Positions 19,411 to 29,405 are shown, counted from the stretch's first letter. The stretch is 64,000 nt of DNA from Acinetobacter calcoaceticus (GCF_004345325.1 NZ_SLVJ01000017.1:23340-87339), one strand, 5' to 3'. The notes: generated by a model not told the origin, from the letters alone. Program-made: numbers and translations.

Positions 19411-20901
19411 ATGAATTATTCAGAATATAGTCAATATGATGGCATCGGACTGTCAAATCTGGTGCAAAAAAAACACATCCAAGCGCATGAACTTTTAGAA
19501 ATCGCCATTCGACGCAGTGAGGAGGTCAATCCTCAATTAAATGCGATTGTCATTTCCATGCATGATCAGGCCTTGAGCCGCGCCAAACAACAACACCCTG
19601 GCCAATTTAGTGGCGTACCTTTTTTACTCAAAGACTTACACCAAGAATATGCAGGCGTTGCAACCAGTTATGGCTCAAACAGCCTGAAACGTAATGCATA
19701 TATCGCGACACAACATGCTGAAATCGTCAATCGTTGGGAAAAAACAGGACTCAGTATATTTGGGCTCACCAACTCCCCAGAGTTTGGCATCAAAGGGATC
19801 ACAGAACCTGCGGCTTGGGGGAGTTGTCATAACCCTTGGAACTTAAGCCATAACAGTGGCGGTTCATCTGGTGGCTCGGCTGCTGCAGTCGCTGCAGGTA
19901 TTGTTCCCTTTGCAGGTGCCAGTGATGGTGGTGGTTCTATACGCATCCCTGCCTCTTACTGTGGGTTGTTTGGTTTAAAACCCAGTCGAGGCCGCACCCC
20001 ATGGGGCCCCAATATAAGTGAGGCCATGCACGGCGCTGCGATGCAGCATGTACTCACCAAGTCAGTGCGTGATAGTGCGGCAATGCTCGATGCTACCCAT
20101 GGTGCAGACACGCATGCACTGTTTAAAATCCAAGCCCCTCAGGGTCGCTACCTCGATCAAATTCAGCACACGGTTAAACCGTTAAAGATCGCATTTTGCA
20201 CGCAGTCACCAATAGGCACAAAAGTTTCAAAAGATGCGATCAATGCGATTCAGCACACCGCCAAACTGCTTGAATCACTCGGTCATACGGTGGTTGAGGC
20301 GGCACCTGCCATTGATGGTATGGCGCTGGCCAAAGACTTTATCCGCACATGGTTTAGTCAATGTGCCTATACCGTACAGCAATTTAAACTGCAGTTTGGT
20401 GCAAAAAACCAAGACTTTGAGCTGGATACGCTGGCGATTGCAGCACTCGGTGCCCGTACGTCAGCCCTCGACTACATCCACAATCTCAATCATTGGGGCC
20501 AATACACCAGTCAGATGAACCAGTTTTTCAACCAATATGATCTCTATCTATTGCCTGCCACTGCTTCGGTCGCACCCAAGAATGGTCAAGTGAAGACACC
20601 GCGCTGGCAAGTGCCGATCATTAAGGGATTGCTTAAAATCGATCAAGCACACCGACTTGCCCAAGGACACTTGATCGAACAACTGATTAAAACCAACTTA
20701 GAATGGGTGCCTTTCACCCAATTGGCCAATATTACGGGTCTTCCTGCAATGTCAGTTCCCTTATATTGGAACAAAGCACATATGCCGCTTGGTTCACAAT
20801 TTATTGCGCCTTTCGGACGTGAAGACCTATTGCTGCAACTGGCAGCTCAACTGGAAACTGCTCAACCCTGGATGCCACAATATCGACATATTGCAGTTTA
20901 A
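19411..20901 (+). CDS. Amidase signature family hydrolase
   Basis: This 496-residue enzyme should hydrolyse an amide in the cytoplasm. The Ser-Ser-Lys triad is visible: Lys74 in PFLLKDL, the bridging serine in GGSSGG (Ser152/153) and the nucleophile Ser176 in GGGSIRIP. The overall layout resembles 6-aminohexanoate-cyclic-dimer hydrolase-like amidases more than GatA, and no gatC/gatB lies nearby. AAGGA lies 6 bases upstream of the ATG. The gene is alone and ends at a strong terminator. The substrate cannot be told from sequence; detoxification or nitrogen scavenging are possibilities. Confidence 0.85.
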   Translation: MNYSEYSQYDGIGLSNLVQKKHIQAHELLEIAIRRSEEVNPQLNAIVISMHDQALSRAKQQHPGQFSGVPFLLKDLHQEYAGVATSYGSNSLKRNAYIATQHAEIVNRWEKTGLSIFGLTNSPEFGIKGITEPAAWGSCHNPWNLSHNSGGSSGGSAAAVAAGIVPFAGASDGGGSIRIPASYCGLFGLKPSRGRTPWGPNISEAMHGAAMQHVLTKSVRDSAAMLDATHGADTHALFKIQAPQGRYLDQIQHTVKPLKIAFCTQSPIGTKVSKDAINAIQHTAKLLESLGHTVVEAAPAIDGMALAKDFIRTWFSQCAYTVQQFKLQFGAKNQDFELDTLAIAALGARTSALDYIHNLNHWGQYTSQMNQFFNQYDLYLLPATASVAPKNGQVKTPRWQVPIIKGLLKIDQAHRLAQGHLIEQLIKTNLEWVPFTQLANITGLPAMSVPLYWNKAHMPLGSQFIAPFGREDLLLQLAAQLETAQPWMPQYRHIAV

Positions 20902-20958
20902 TTATCTACAACCACCTATAACGAGAAAAAAACATCTGGATTTGCTTAATAGCCGCAT

Positions 20959-20999
20959 AAAAAACCACCGAAAATGTTATTCATTTATCGGTGGTTTTT
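20959..20999. terminator. Bidirectional rho-independent terminator
   Basis: AAAACCACCGA (20961-20971) pairs with TCGGTGGTTTT (20988-20998) around a 16-base loop, with A-run and T-run on the two sides. It separates the convergent amidase and DUF2057 genes. Confidence 0.85.
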
Positions 21000-21015
21000 C
21001 GTATGCTTGAGTGAT

Positions 21016-21711
21016 TTATTGTTCTGCCAACCAACTCATAAAGCGTTGGCGTTCAGCTTTACTTGCACCCTGCCAAATTTGAATCAACTGTTGATCTGCA
21101 CCCTGAGCACGATTCACTGTGCTATTGCTATTGTTTACAGGTGCCACCACTGTAGGGGTCACAGCGACATTTTGTACCGGTACTGTGGTTCCTGCACCAT
21201 AGACTGCTGCGGGTTGGTTGCCAGCTGGCTTCTTCGAACTCGTCAAATCAAATGCACGCCCAAAAACACCGCCAGTTAACCATGACTTCGATTCATTGTT
21301 TGCACCCGTCTGTTGCACCACCAATTTTTTGTTTTGGTCATAGATTGCGACGGTTGGTTGCTCTGCATATTTTTTTGCATCATCAAAATCACGCGGTACA
21401 TTGACCGGGATCAAACTATACTTTTGACCATCAATCAAATTCGGGGCTGAAATGGTCACCACACCAGATTTGAGAATGTCATGCTCGCCATCTGCATGCT
21501 TAAAATACTGTTGATAACGTACACTAAACGAGACTTGGCCTGGATCTACTTTATATTCATTTTTAGCAGTTCTAAATATACCTGCATTGACTTCCTGATC
21601 ATTCACTGCAAGCAGTACAATCTCTTCGGGCGTTGTTACCGTTACTGCAGCAAGGACGGCATTACTCGCCATTAAACCGATCGCGAAGACACTAAACTTA
21701 TCAAATGCCAT
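21016..21711 (-). CDS. DUF2057 (YccT-like) exported protein
   Basis: The 231-residue protein starts with a signal peptide (FAIGLMASNAVLA) and then matches the YccT/DUF2057 pattern: a short N-terminal strand region ending EEIVLLAVNDQEV, a core with ISAPNLIDGQKYSLIPVNVPRDFDDAKKY (quoted in part), and a low-complexity tail rich in Val, Thr, Asn and Gln. Family members are periplasmic and of unknown function. I use the ATG at 21711; a GTG nine bases earlier is possible and the GGAAGG close to the ATG makes the choice uncertain. It is monocistronic. Confidence 0.75.
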   Translation of the reverse strand: MAFDKFSVFAIGLMASNAVLAAVTVTTPEEIVLLAVNDQEVNAGIFRTAKNEYKVDPGQVSFSVRYQQYFKHADGEHDILKSGVVTISAPNLIDGQKYSLIPVNVPRDFDDAKKYAEQPTVAIYDQNKKLVVQQTGANNESKSWLTGGVFGRAFDLTSSKKPAGNQPAAVYGAGTTVPVQNVAVTPTVVAPVNNSNSTVNRAQGADQQLIQIWQGASKAERQRFMSWLAEQ

Positions 21712-21854
21712 ACCTTCCACCCACTCTTGTCAAAAAACTGTAAAATTTAATGCACTATGCAATTTACTTATGACAATTTTATGACAAGCCTGCAATTCAT
21801 TATTGAAATTCCAAGCTTAACCAGAATTTCTTTCTCCACAGTTTTTATATCAAT

Positions 21855-21887
21855 AAAAAATGAGAACGCCGCAGGTTCTCATTTTTT
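21855..21887. terminator. Rho-independent terminator
   Basis: AATGAGAAC and GTTCTCATT form the stem, with A6 on one side and T6 on the other. It lies downstream of the leftward nitroreductase gene, within the promoter-side gap of the DUF2057 gene. Confidence 0.8.
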
Positions 21888-21915
21888 AATTCGTTGTTTG
21901 ATTTACAAACCAAGA

Positions 21916-22509
21916 TTAGTTAAAGGTTTTAAAGCGCACTTGGTCATCCATAAAGGTTTTTTCGCCTGCTTCTGCTTCTACAGAGCCAAATACCAATTGA
22001 GCGCTTAGCTTCCACGTACTTGGAATATCAAACATTTCAGCAACCTGATCATCTACAATCGGGTTGTAGTGTTGCAATGAAGCACCCACGCCTTGATCAT
22101 GCAAAGCCGTCCACACCGCAAATTGTGCAATAGCCGTTGAATGCTCAGACCAGACTGGAAAATTATCCGCGTAAAGCGCAAATTGTTCTTGTAAGTCTTT
22201 GATTACTTCGTGATCTTCGTAAAACAATACCGTGCCTTTTCCCGCAATAAAACTATTCATACGTGTACGAGTAGATTCAAATGCTTCAGCAGGCACAATC
22301 TTTTGCAAGGTATCTGTCACTGTGTTCCAGAATTTTTCATGTGACTCGCCAAACAAGATAACGGCGCGAGAAGATTGTGAGTTAAACGAGGATGGGCTGT
22401 GTTTAACCGCTTCTTTAATGATAGATTCAATCTGAGCCGCTTCTAAGCTGAGATTACGTCCAATCGCATAGATGGTACGGCGTTGTTTAATCTTATCTAA
22501 AAATGTCAT
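21916..22509 (-). CDS. Nitroreductase family protein
   Basis: The 197-residue product belongs to the FMN-dependent nitroreductase superfamily, in the branch with fatty-acid-repression FrmR2/YdgI-like and HBN1 proteins. Visible landmarks are the N-terminal KQRRTIYAIG, the FMN-contacting AVKHSPSSFNSQSSRAVIL and ALHDQGVGASLQHYNP. It should reduce nitroaromatics or quinones with NAD(P)H. The start is ATG 22509 with AAGG about 9 bases upstream; the longer frame begins at a TTG. It is monocistronic and ends at the hairpin at 21855-21887. The physiological substrate is unknown. Confidence 0.85.
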   Translation of the reverse strand: MTFLDKIKQRRTIYAIGRNLSLEAAQIESIIKEAVKHSPSSFNSQSSRAVILFGESHEKFWNTVTDTLQKIVPAEAFESTRTRMNSFIAGKGTVLFYEDHEVIKDLQEQFALYADNFPVWSEHSTAIAQFAVWTALHDQGVGASLQHYNPIVDDQVAEMFDIPSTWKLSAQLVFGSVEAEAGEKTFMDDQVRFKTFN

Positions 22510-22673
22510 TATCTTAACCTTTTGCAAATATTGTGATCTTGTTTGAAGATATGGCTATTGTAGGCAGTCAAGCTCGGCACTTCATTCATATGTATATTAC
22601 ATAGTGTTGCGAATTTAGAACAAAGTTCTGCTTAGCGATGCACTATAACAGTCGACTAGTGTCAACTTTATGG

Positions 22674-23885
22674 CTATTTCTCAGTTTCAAACAATGCAGC
22701 AACAAAAGCCTTAGCAGAGAATGGGCGCAAATCATCAATTTTCTCACCGACCCCAATGAAGCGAATCGGTACATGCGTCCGACTGGCAATATTAAACAAC
22801 ACCCCGCCTTTGGCAGTACCATCCAGTTTGGTAATGGTTAGCCCAGTTAACCCGACGGCTTCATCAAACAATTCCACTTGGTTGACTGCATTTTGTCCCG
22901 TGCCCGCATCAACCACCAGCATAATTTCATGTGGTGCGGTCGCATCGATTTTCTGCATGACCCGTTTCACTTTTTTCAACTCTTCCATCAAGTTGCTTTT
23001 ATTGTGTAAACGTCCTGCAGTATCTGCGATCAACACATCAATCCCTTTGGCGCGCGCACTCTCAAAGGCATCAAAGATCACCGATGCACTATCTGCACCA
23101 TTGCCCTGAGAGACCACTGAGATTTGATTACGCTCACCCCAAATTTCAAGTTGTTCTGTTGCTGCTGCACGGAAAGTATCGCCTGCCGCCAACATGACTT
23201 TTTTACCTTCGCCTTGTAGACGCTTGGCCAGCTTACCAATGGTGGTGGTTTTACCCACACCATTCACACCCACGACCAAGATGACGAATGGACGTTTATT
23301 GGGATCGATATGTAAGGCTTTGACACGTGGAGCGAGTAACGCCACCAATTCTTCTTGTAATGCCTTATAGAGGGAATGCGAATAGATCAAATCACCACGC
23401 GCAGTACGTTCAGTAAGATTGGCAATAATCGTTTTGGTCGCTTCAACCCCAATATCCGCCACCAACAGTTGCTCTTCAACTTCTTCAAGCAACTCATCGT
23501 CAATTTCCTTACCACCGATTAAGATGCTGACCATGCCATCAGCCAAATTTTTACGGGTCTTGGTTAAGCCCGCTTTCATTCGACTGAAAAAACCACCTTT
23601 TTCAGCATCATCGCTATCAGACGCTGTTGATGGACTTGCAGCAGTATCGCTTGATGGCTGAGGCGCTGTTTGATCTGCAGCAACAGCTGCAGTTTGCTGG
23701 GCCGTAGCGGTCGAAGATCCCTCAGTTTCAGGCTGATGGTTTTCAATGATCGGGACATTAACGGCAGGTAAACTCGGTAAAGTGACATCGTCATCACCTA
23801 TATCCGCGTCAATCAAAAATTTATTTTGCTGTTGTTGCATGCCGATTCCTTGAAAAGCACCACGATAAAACGCTGAGTTTAACAT
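22674..23885 (-). CDS. ftsY: Signal recognition particle receptor FtsY
   Basis: FtsY docks the SRP-ribosome complex at the membrane through its SRP GTPase domain. From about residue 100 it shows the NG domain: helical N region, P-loop VGVNGVGKTTTIGKLA, the G2/G3 region AGDTFRAAATEQL and DTAGRLHNK, then TKLDGTAKGG (G4) and the C-terminal FIGVGEKIDDLRPF. The N-terminal about 90 residues are acidic and Gln/Ser/Ala-rich, as usual for the A domain. Two in-frame starts have ribosome sites: ATG 23885 (AGGAAATT) and ATG 23840 (AAGGA, 6 bases). I report the longer form. It is divergent from the M16 peptidase pair. Confidence 0.93.
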   Translation of the reverse strand: MLNSAFYRGAFQGIGMQQQQNKFLIDADIGDDDVTLPSLPAVNVPIIENHQPETEGSSTATAQQTAAVAADQTAPQPSSDTAASPSTASDSDDAEKGGFFSRMKAGLTKTRKNLADGMVSILIGGKEIDDELLEEVEEQLLVADIGVEATKTIIANLTERTARGDLIYSHSLYKALQEELVALLAPRVKALHIDPNKRPFVILVVGVNGVGKTTTIGKLAKRLQGEGKKVMLAAGDTFRAAATEQLEIWGERNQISVVSQGNGADSASVIFDAFESARAKGIDVLIADTAGRLHNKSNLMEELKKVKRVMQKIDATAPHEIMLVVDAGTGQNAVNQVELFDEAVGLTGLTITKLDGTAKGGVLFNIASRTHVPIRFIGVGEKIDDLRPFSAKAFVAALFETEK

Positions 23886-24019
23886 AATTTCCTGATTTTT
23901 TTATTTGCTAATTAACGCAGCAAATTTCCTACAAATCACAACACGGTTATGTTTGCAATCATCTTGATTTAAATATAGTTTTTAAAAACGTTTCTGGTCA
24001 AAATTTCTCGGTAGCTCTG

Positions 24020-25417
24020 GTGTTGTATTCCCACATTTTATTTCCCTCTCTCACGGCGGTTTTTAAAAAAAACTATTTCAGATTTTGCACGACTTTTATC
24101 TGTTTGTTTTCAGCAGTTGCCCATGCTGACACCCAGAGTCAATTATCACGTTCAACTTTTGAAACTACACTCAGCAATGGCCTTAAAGTGATTATTCGCG
24201 AAGACCATCGATCTCCGATTGTGATGACGCAGATCTGGTACGGTGTAGGCAGCAGCGATGAATCAGGCAATCTACTGGGTATTTCACATGCACTTGAGCA
24301 CATGATGTTTAAAGGCACCAAGAAAGTACCCAATAATGAATTCACCCGTCTGAGTTTACGTTATGGGGGCCGTGTCAATGCCGCCACCAATACCAACTAC
24401 ACCAATTATTACCAACTCTATCCGAAAAAGTATTTTCCTTTAGCACTTGAACTTGAAGCAGATCGCATGCGCAATTTGGTACTGCGCAAAGAAGATTTTG
24501 AGCCAGAGATCAATGTGGTGATGGAAGAACGTCGCCTAAGAACCGATGACAATCCGCGTAATTTAGCATTTGAACGCTTTAAATGGCTGACCTATCCGAC
24601 CAGTCACTATCGACAACCTGTGATCGGTTTTATGAAGAACCTCAAGAACATCCAGTTGCAAGACCTCAGAAAATGGTACCAAACTTGGTATACCCCGAAT
24701 AATGCGATTTTAGTGATCATCGGTGATGTCAATGCAGAACAGGCACTGCTGGATGTTAAAAAATACTTCGCAGCGATCCCGAAAGGTTCCATTCCCGATC
24801 GCAATGATGTGCTCGAATTTGATCGTATCGGCTATCGGCATATGGAAATGAACCTCCCTGTTCAAGTCCCCAATCTGTACATGGCTTGGAATGTGAGATC
24901 ACTGTCCACAGCCAAAAATCCGCAAGATGCCTATGCATTGACCATCATCCAATCCCTTTTGGATGGTGGCATCTCCTCGCGCCTACAAGATCGTTTGGTA
25001 CGTGATCGCAAGTTGCTCACTGCAATTAATGTCAATTACGATCCCTACAATCGTGGTGATAGCCTATTTAGTATTACTGCACTTCCTTCTGAGGGAGTTA
25101 GCTTAAAACAAGCCCAGCAAGCAATTGAAGATGAAATGAATTTATTTAAAAAAGAGCTGGTCAATCCAACTGAGCTTGAGCGGGTAAAGTCTAATTTCGT
25201 CTCCAACTTGGTCTATAGTCAGGATGATATCTCGGCCCAAGCCACGATGATTGGTAACTTAGAAATCAATGGTTTAAGTTATCGTTTGGTCGATGAACTT
25301 CCAAAACACTATGACAAAGTTACTGCGCAAGATTTGCAACGCATCGCCAATATTTATTTTTTACGTGATAACTTAAGTACCTTGTATTTAAGCCCAGAAG
25401 AAAAGCGTCAGGATTGA
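24020..25417 (+). CDS. M16 zinc peptidase (catalytic subunit)
   Basis: The product is an exported or periplasmic metallopeptidase of 465 residues. A signal-like hydrophobic stretch (CTTFICLFSAVAHA) precedes the mature part. The inverted zinc motif HxxEH is intact (HALEHMMFKG) and the downstream glutamate lies in LELEADRMRNL, so it should be active. The C-terminal half repeats the fold without a metal site. No ATG is available; GTG 24020 or TTG 24023 must serve, and the ribosome site is weak. Its stop is 11 bases before the next M16 gene. The two probably form a heterodimer like other M16B pairs. Confidence 0.88.
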   Translation: MLYSHILFPSLTAVFKKNYFRFCTTFICLFSAVAHADTQSQLSRSTFETTLSNGLKVIIREDHRSPIVMTQIWYGVGSSDESGNLLGISHALEHMMFKGTKKVPNNEFTRLSLRYGGRVNAATNTNYTNYYQLYPKKYFPLALELEADRMRNLVLRKEDFEPEINVVMEERRLRTDDNPRNLAFERFKWLTYPTSHYRQPVIGFMKNLKNIQLQDLRKWYQTWYTPNNAILVIIGDVNAEQALLDVKKYFAAIPKGSIPDRNDVLEFDRIGYRHMEMNLPVQVPNLYMAWNVRSLSTAKNPQDAYALTIIQSLLDGGISSRLQDRLVRDRKLLTAINVNYDPYNRGDSLFSITALPSEGVSLKQAQQAIEDEMNLFKKELVNPTELERVKSNFVSNLVYSQDDISAQATMIGNLEINGLSYRLVDELPKHYDKVTAQDLQRIANIYFLRDNLSTLYLSPEEKRQD

Positions 25418-25428
25418 AGGTTTATTTT

Positions 25429-26979
25429 ATGTTTAAATTTCTCGCCTCTGCCCACCCTTGCGCAATCGTTCTAATGGGTCTCAGCCTAGGTTTAGGCTTA
25501 AGCAACGCTGCCCGTGCAAATATTGAGTTTGAAAACCCCAGTATAGAGGAAGTTCCCGATCAATCCGCACTACAGTCATTAGGTCAATTACAAAGCCTAA
25601 AAAACTTATCGAAGCAACACGATTACCAAGCACCATTTGTACAGGAACTAAAAAGTCACTCCGCAGTAAGAACACTGTTGGTCTCCACCCCAGCCCTGCC
25701 CATCGTTGATATTCAACTGACCTTTAATGCAGGTTCAGCACGGGATGATCAGATTGGCGAAGGCCTGTATGGCCTGTCCAATATGGCTGCACGTTTAATG
25801 ACAGAGGGAACCGATCAATTTACTGCCAAACAATTGGCCAGCCAGTTTGAAAGTTTGGGGGCCAGATTTAGTGTCAATGCTTATCGCGATATGTTTGTGG
25901 TGCGTCTAAGAGTGCTCTCAAACCCAGAAAAGCTCGATGCTGCGATCAACCTGATGCTGCATGTGGTCAATCGTGCCAGTTTTAATCAATCTGGGCTTAA
26001 CCTGATCTTAAACAACACCCGTGTAGGTCAACGACAAGTTCAAGAAAACCCCAACCGCCTGATGAATATTCGCTTTTATCGTGCCGTATATGGTCAACAC
26101 CCTTATGCAGAGCCTATCGTGGGTACCCAAGGCAGTATTAAGAAAATAGGCACCGAACAATTGGTTAAATTTAGAAATCAATTTTTAGTCGCGCAGAATA
26201 TGGGCATCGCCATCACAGGTGATCTCAATGCAGAAAGTGCCAGCAAGATTGCCAGTCGTATTAGCCTAACTGTGACTCAAGGACACAAAGCCCCACCGCT
26301 TGTAAGTCCTACTGATCAAAATGATTTTAATATTCACTTCATCCCTTACAATTCAACTCAAGCGCATGTCATGATTGGGCACCTTGCAATTTCAAGAAAT
26401 GACCCCGATCGTGTTGCCTTAGAAGTTGCCAACCAACTATTTGGTGGAAGTGGTTTTAACTCCATTTTAATGAAGGAGTTGCGGGTCAAACGTGGTTATA
26501 CCTACGGTGCTTATAGCTCTTTGGCCTCTACCCAAGCTCAAGGCCTATTTACCCTAAGTTATTCTACCCAACAAGATCAACTTCTTGACAGTATTCAAGT
26601 TGTGCATCAGGCCTTGAATAACTTTATCCACCAACCCATAGCAGCCAAGACGCTTGAAGAAACCAAAGAAGGAATGTTGAGATCATTTCCAATGACCTTT
26701 AGCAGCAATGACAGTATTAATGCCCAAGTAGCAGCGATCGGGTTCTATGATCTTCCGACCAACTATTTAAGTGACTATCAAAAGCAACTCAGCAAGCTCA
26801 GCGTCAAGCAAGTACAATTGGCCATCAAGAAACATTTGCGCGCAGATCGATTAACCATGGTCGTCGTCGCAAATCAATTGGATCCAGCCCAACTCAAACT
26901 ACAACTCGAAAGTCAGTTACATCCAACTTCTGACACGACAAAAAAGCGCAGTTCACAGCACATGCAGCCTAAAACCTAA
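25429..26979 (+). CDS. M16 peptidase-like protein lacking the zinc motif
   Basis: This 516-residue protein has a signal peptide (AIVLMGLSLGLGLSNAARA) and the M16 fold, but where the catalytic motif should be it reads GLSNMAARLMTEG, with neither histidine nor the glutamate. It should be a non-catalytic partner that shapes the substrate chamber. The C-terminal half carries the conserved FGGSGFNSILMKELRVKRGYTYG. The start is ATG 25429 with AAGG about 8 bases upstream; an earlier TTG at 25414 overlaps the previous stop. The tandem active/inactive arrangement is common in proteobacteria. The substrate is unknown. Confidence 0.87.
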   Translation: MFKFLASAHPCAIVLMGLSLGLGLSNAARANIEFENPSIEEVPDQSALQSLGQLQSLKNLSKQHDYQAPFVQELKSHSAVRTLLVSTPALPIVDIQLTFNAGSARDDQIGEGLYGLSNMAARLMTEGTDQFTAKQLASQFESLGARFSVNAYRDMFVVRLRVLSNPEKLDAAINLMLHVVNRASFNQSGLNLILNNTRVGQRQVQENPNRLMNIRFYRAVYGQHPYAEPIVGTQGSIKKIGTEQLVKFRNQFLVAQNMGIAITGDLNAESASKIASRISLTVTQGHKAPPLVSPTDQNDFNIHFIPYNSTQAHVMIGHLAISRNDPDRVALEVANQLFGGSGFNSILMKELRVKRGYTYGAYSSLASTQAQGLFTLSYSTQQDQLLDSIQVVHQALNNFIHQPIAAKTLEETKEGMLRSFPMTFSSNDSINAQVAAIGFYDLPTNYLSDYQKQLSKLSVKQVQLAIKKHLRADRLTMVVVANQLDPAQLKLQLESQLHPTSDTTKKRSSQHMQPKT

Positions 26980-26985
26980 AGGCTT

Positions 26986-27309
26986 TCATTCGTCTTCAAG
27001 CTTCATGGCTGGATATTCTCGGATTTCGGCGGACTCTTGCTGATGAGCAAACATCAGCCGCACATAATCTATCGTATAGATTTGATCTCGCAACAAAATT
27101 TGATTGGCCATGAGTTGCGTTTGTGGGAATCTGGCCTGCTCTGATAATAAAACAATATTATTGTATTTCTCTATATTAATCGGTTTTAAACACATCATTG
27201 TTGCTTGTATGACAGACAAAAAAATCACGATGCCGACAATCACATGAAGAATTTGATCAATATTCAACGCTGATTTTAATTGTCTAACCCTTTCTAAAAT
27301 ATTAAGCAT
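26986..27309 (-). CDS. Hypothetical single-pass membrane protein
   Basis: The 107-residue product has one strong membrane segment at about residues 22-40 (ILHVIVGIVIFLSVIQATMM) after a basic N-terminus, then a soluble tail ending in acidic residues. No family is recognised. It is convergent with the M16 pair, with 6 bases between the stops. A second small membrane protein follows on the same strand (27429-27794), 119 bases upstream of this one, and the two may be cotranscribed. Confidence 0.6.
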   Translation of the reverse strand: MLNILERVRQLKSALNIDQILHVIVGIVIFLSVIQATMMCLKPINIEKYNNIVLLSEQARFPQTQLMANQILLRDQIYTIDYVRLMFAHQQESAEIREYPAMKLEDE

Positions 27310-27428
27310 GTACTACCTCGAATTAACGATAGTTTAATCATGCCACTATAAAAAATACAGCCTTGTTTCTTACGCTCCGTTCACTTCATCGCCAGTAGTC
27401 ACAACAACTGTACTGTTGAAAACTTCAC

Positions 27429-27794
27429 TTAAGGCGAATAGATTACGGTGCGTATCACTGAAAAATATAAAATCCCGGTTATCAAGATTAACGTCAGTAC
27501 CACTGCAAAAACACTTAAGCCACTTTCTGCTTGGGCCGAATGCAAATCTTCATCATCAGCGAGTCGACGTAACTCACCATCATAGATCAGGTAAAAATAT
27601 GTTTTTTGATTTGTATCTAGTGTTCTGGTATAATCTGATACGCGTTTTCGTTGTGCGATACAAAAGTCACCAAGATGTATATCTTGATGGAAAACCGCTT
27701 CATCGAGTTGTTTCCGATGAAACTGAGCTAAAGCGATAATTTGTGATTCCGCTAGGGGCAGATCAAAACTAAAACCATCTATTGTGTTTATCAT
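27429..27794 (-). CDS. Hypothetical tail-anchored membrane protein
   Basis: The 121-residue protein has a soluble N-terminal part of about 90 residues and one C-terminal membrane segment (LSVFAVVLTLILITGILYF). AAGGAG lies 6 bases before the ATG, so it is probably expressed. I recognise no domain. It lies upstream of the other small membrane protein gene on the same strand and divergent from the Sel1 protein gene at 28011. Confidence 0.65.
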   Translation of the reverse strand: MINTIDGFSFDLPLAESQIIALAQFHRKQLDEAVFHQDIHLGDFCIAQRKRVSDYTRTLDTNQKTYFYLIYDGELRRLADDEDLHSAQAESGLSVFAVVLTLILITGILYFSVIRTVIYSP

Positions 27795-28010
27795 GTTGTT
27801 CTCCTTTTTAGTCTTTTCCTCTGTTGATTTTAATAAATAATATTTTGACTAATGTTTATTCGTGTAAGCCAGACTTAAGTATCATAACCGCGCTTAATAG
27901 TTGACAAATGAAGTAAATTGTAATATTAGTTTCATATTGCTTCGTCAAACTAGTAGTTAGGCCAAACGGGCCCAAAGTGTAGCAATCATAATTACAATAA
28001 GGAGTTATAT

Positions 28011-28244
28011 ATGATTCAACAATTCTCTCACCGCGATTTAGAGAACATTTACGTTGCGGCAGTAAATACAATTCAATCAGAAATGATCTTTGTAGACGCA
28101 GTACAGCAGTTAGAAGAAGCTGCTCGTGCAGGACACGGTAAAGCTGCAATGTTTTTAGCAGAACTTTACTATCAAGGCTTTCGAGTAGAACGTGATTCAC
28201 TTAAAGCACAGTATTGGCAGAAGATGGCCACCATGCAAGCATAA
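28011..28244 (+). CDS. Single Sel1-like repeat protein
   Basis: The 77-residue cytosolic protein has one clear Sel1 unit (AARAGHGKAAMFLAELYYQGF) after a short helical N-terminus. AAGGAG lies about 8 bases upstream of the ATG. One repeat is not enough for a solenoid, so it may pack on a partner. A GU-containing hairpin with a T-run ends the gene. The function is unknown. Confidence 0.72.
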   Translation: MIQQFSHRDLENIYVAAVNTIQSEMIFVDAVQQLEEAARAGHGKAAMFLAELYYQGFRVERDSLKAQYWQKMATMQA

Positions 28245-28246
28245 TC

Positions 28247-28272
28247 AAACGTCACTTAGGTGGCGTTTTTTA
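28247..28272 (+). terminator. Rho-independent terminator
   Basis: AACGTCAC and GTGGCGTT pair (one G-U) around TTAG, followed by a T-run. Confidence 0.6.
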
Positions 28273-28398
28273 ATGGCGTAAATTTGTCAAATTAAAAAAG
28301 TGGAATAATATCTGCTTACGATAAATTATAAAGCAGCAACTGAAGATTGAGATCTACGCCTTACAATGTATTTACTTAGAATCAGATAGCTTAATATT

Positions 28399-28773
28399 AT
28401 GAAAAAACTTATTCATTTCCAACCTGTTTCTAAACAACTTATTCTGCAGATTTCAATCTTAAAAACGATGATGTACTGTGGAGTGCTTTGGGGACTTTAT
28501 AACGAAGGATGGGCAATTAAATCTGAGCAAGACGAGAACATTTTTCCTTTTTGGCTCAACTCAACTCAAGCCTTTCGATATGCCAAAATTCATTGGCCCA
28601 ATTACCAACCACGTAAAATCAGCTCAGAAGACTTTGAACAATCATTATTGCCGACATTGACCCGGTTTAAAGTCGTTCCAGCATTATTCAACTCATCAAC
28701 CCGTAAATTTAAATTATCTACTGCCCAAATGCGGCATTTCTTTTTTGAGCATTCTAGTTTTCAAATGGCTTAA
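28399..28773 (+). CDS. DUF2750 family protein
   Basis: The 124-residue protein matches the DUF2750 pattern: a core reading VLWGLYNEGWAIK, then FPFWLNSTQAFRYA, then the W..Y.P..I..EDF..SLLP segment. Members are small cytosolic proteins without known function. No clear Shine-Dalgarno is visible before the ATG. The gene stands alone between the Sel1 protein gene and the CBS protein gene. Confidence 0.65.
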   Translation: MKKLIHFQPVSKQLILQISILKTMMYCGVLWGLYNEGWAIKSEQDENIFPFWLNSTQAFRYAKIHWPNYQPRKISSEDFEQSLLPTLTRFKVVPALFNSSTRKFKLSTAQMRHFFFEHSSFQMA

Positions 28774-28939
28774 TGAATCAACTACTTCAACGATAACTAA
28801 ACATAGCCTGATCAGTCACTCAGTTGTCATGAGAATGGTGTTACATTGAATTAAACCAAGCTTTGACATTGTAATGTTGGCTTTTTAAAATTTTAACGGT
28901 ACATTTAATTGAGATAGATAAGAAACAAGGAAGCGCTTT

Positions 28940-29371
28940 ATGACCACAGTCGCACACGTATTACAAAATAAACAAACCCATGATATCAGCACCATTGCAC
29001 CCAATGCGACGGTATTAGCCGCCATCACTTTAATGGCAAATAAAGGCATCGGCGCAATCGTTGTGGTTGAGCATGAACAAGTCGTCGGTATACTTTCAGA
29101 GCGTGACTATACGCGTAAAATCGCACTCATGGAGCGCACCTCAGAACAGACCACAGTCGCCGAGATTATGACGGCCAAAGTATTAACAGTAACTCGTAAA
29201 CATAGCGTGGAGCATTGCTTAGAGCTAATGACCGACAAACATCTACGACACTTGCCTGTGGTAGAAGCAGGTAAACTCGTTGGTTTAGTGTCTATTGGTG
29301 ACTTGGTTAAGGCAACCATGGAAGACCAGAAAAAATTGATTGAACAGTTAAAACAATATATTTCTGGCTAA
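28940..29371 (+). CDS. CBS-domain protein (tandem CBS pair)
   Basis: The 143-residue protein is almost entirely two CBS domains, about residues 10-65 and 75-130 (ILSERDYTRKIALM and HLPVVEAGKLVGLVSIGDL mark the ends of the two units). Such stand-alone pairs bind adenosine nucleotides or related ligands and act as energy sensors. AAGGA lies about 9 bases before the ATG. It ends at a strong terminator and has no obvious partner next to it. Confidence 0.88.
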   Translation: MTTVAHVLQNKQTHDISTIAPNATVLAAITLMANKGIGAIVVVEHEQVVGILSERDYTRKIALMERTSEQTTVAEIMTAKVLTVTRKHSVEHCLELMTDKHLRHLPVVEAGKLVGLVSIGDLVKATMEDQKKLIEQLKQYISG

Positions 29372-29405
29372 TCCCCTCACGGGAAGTAGCACACATTCAC
29401 TACGT

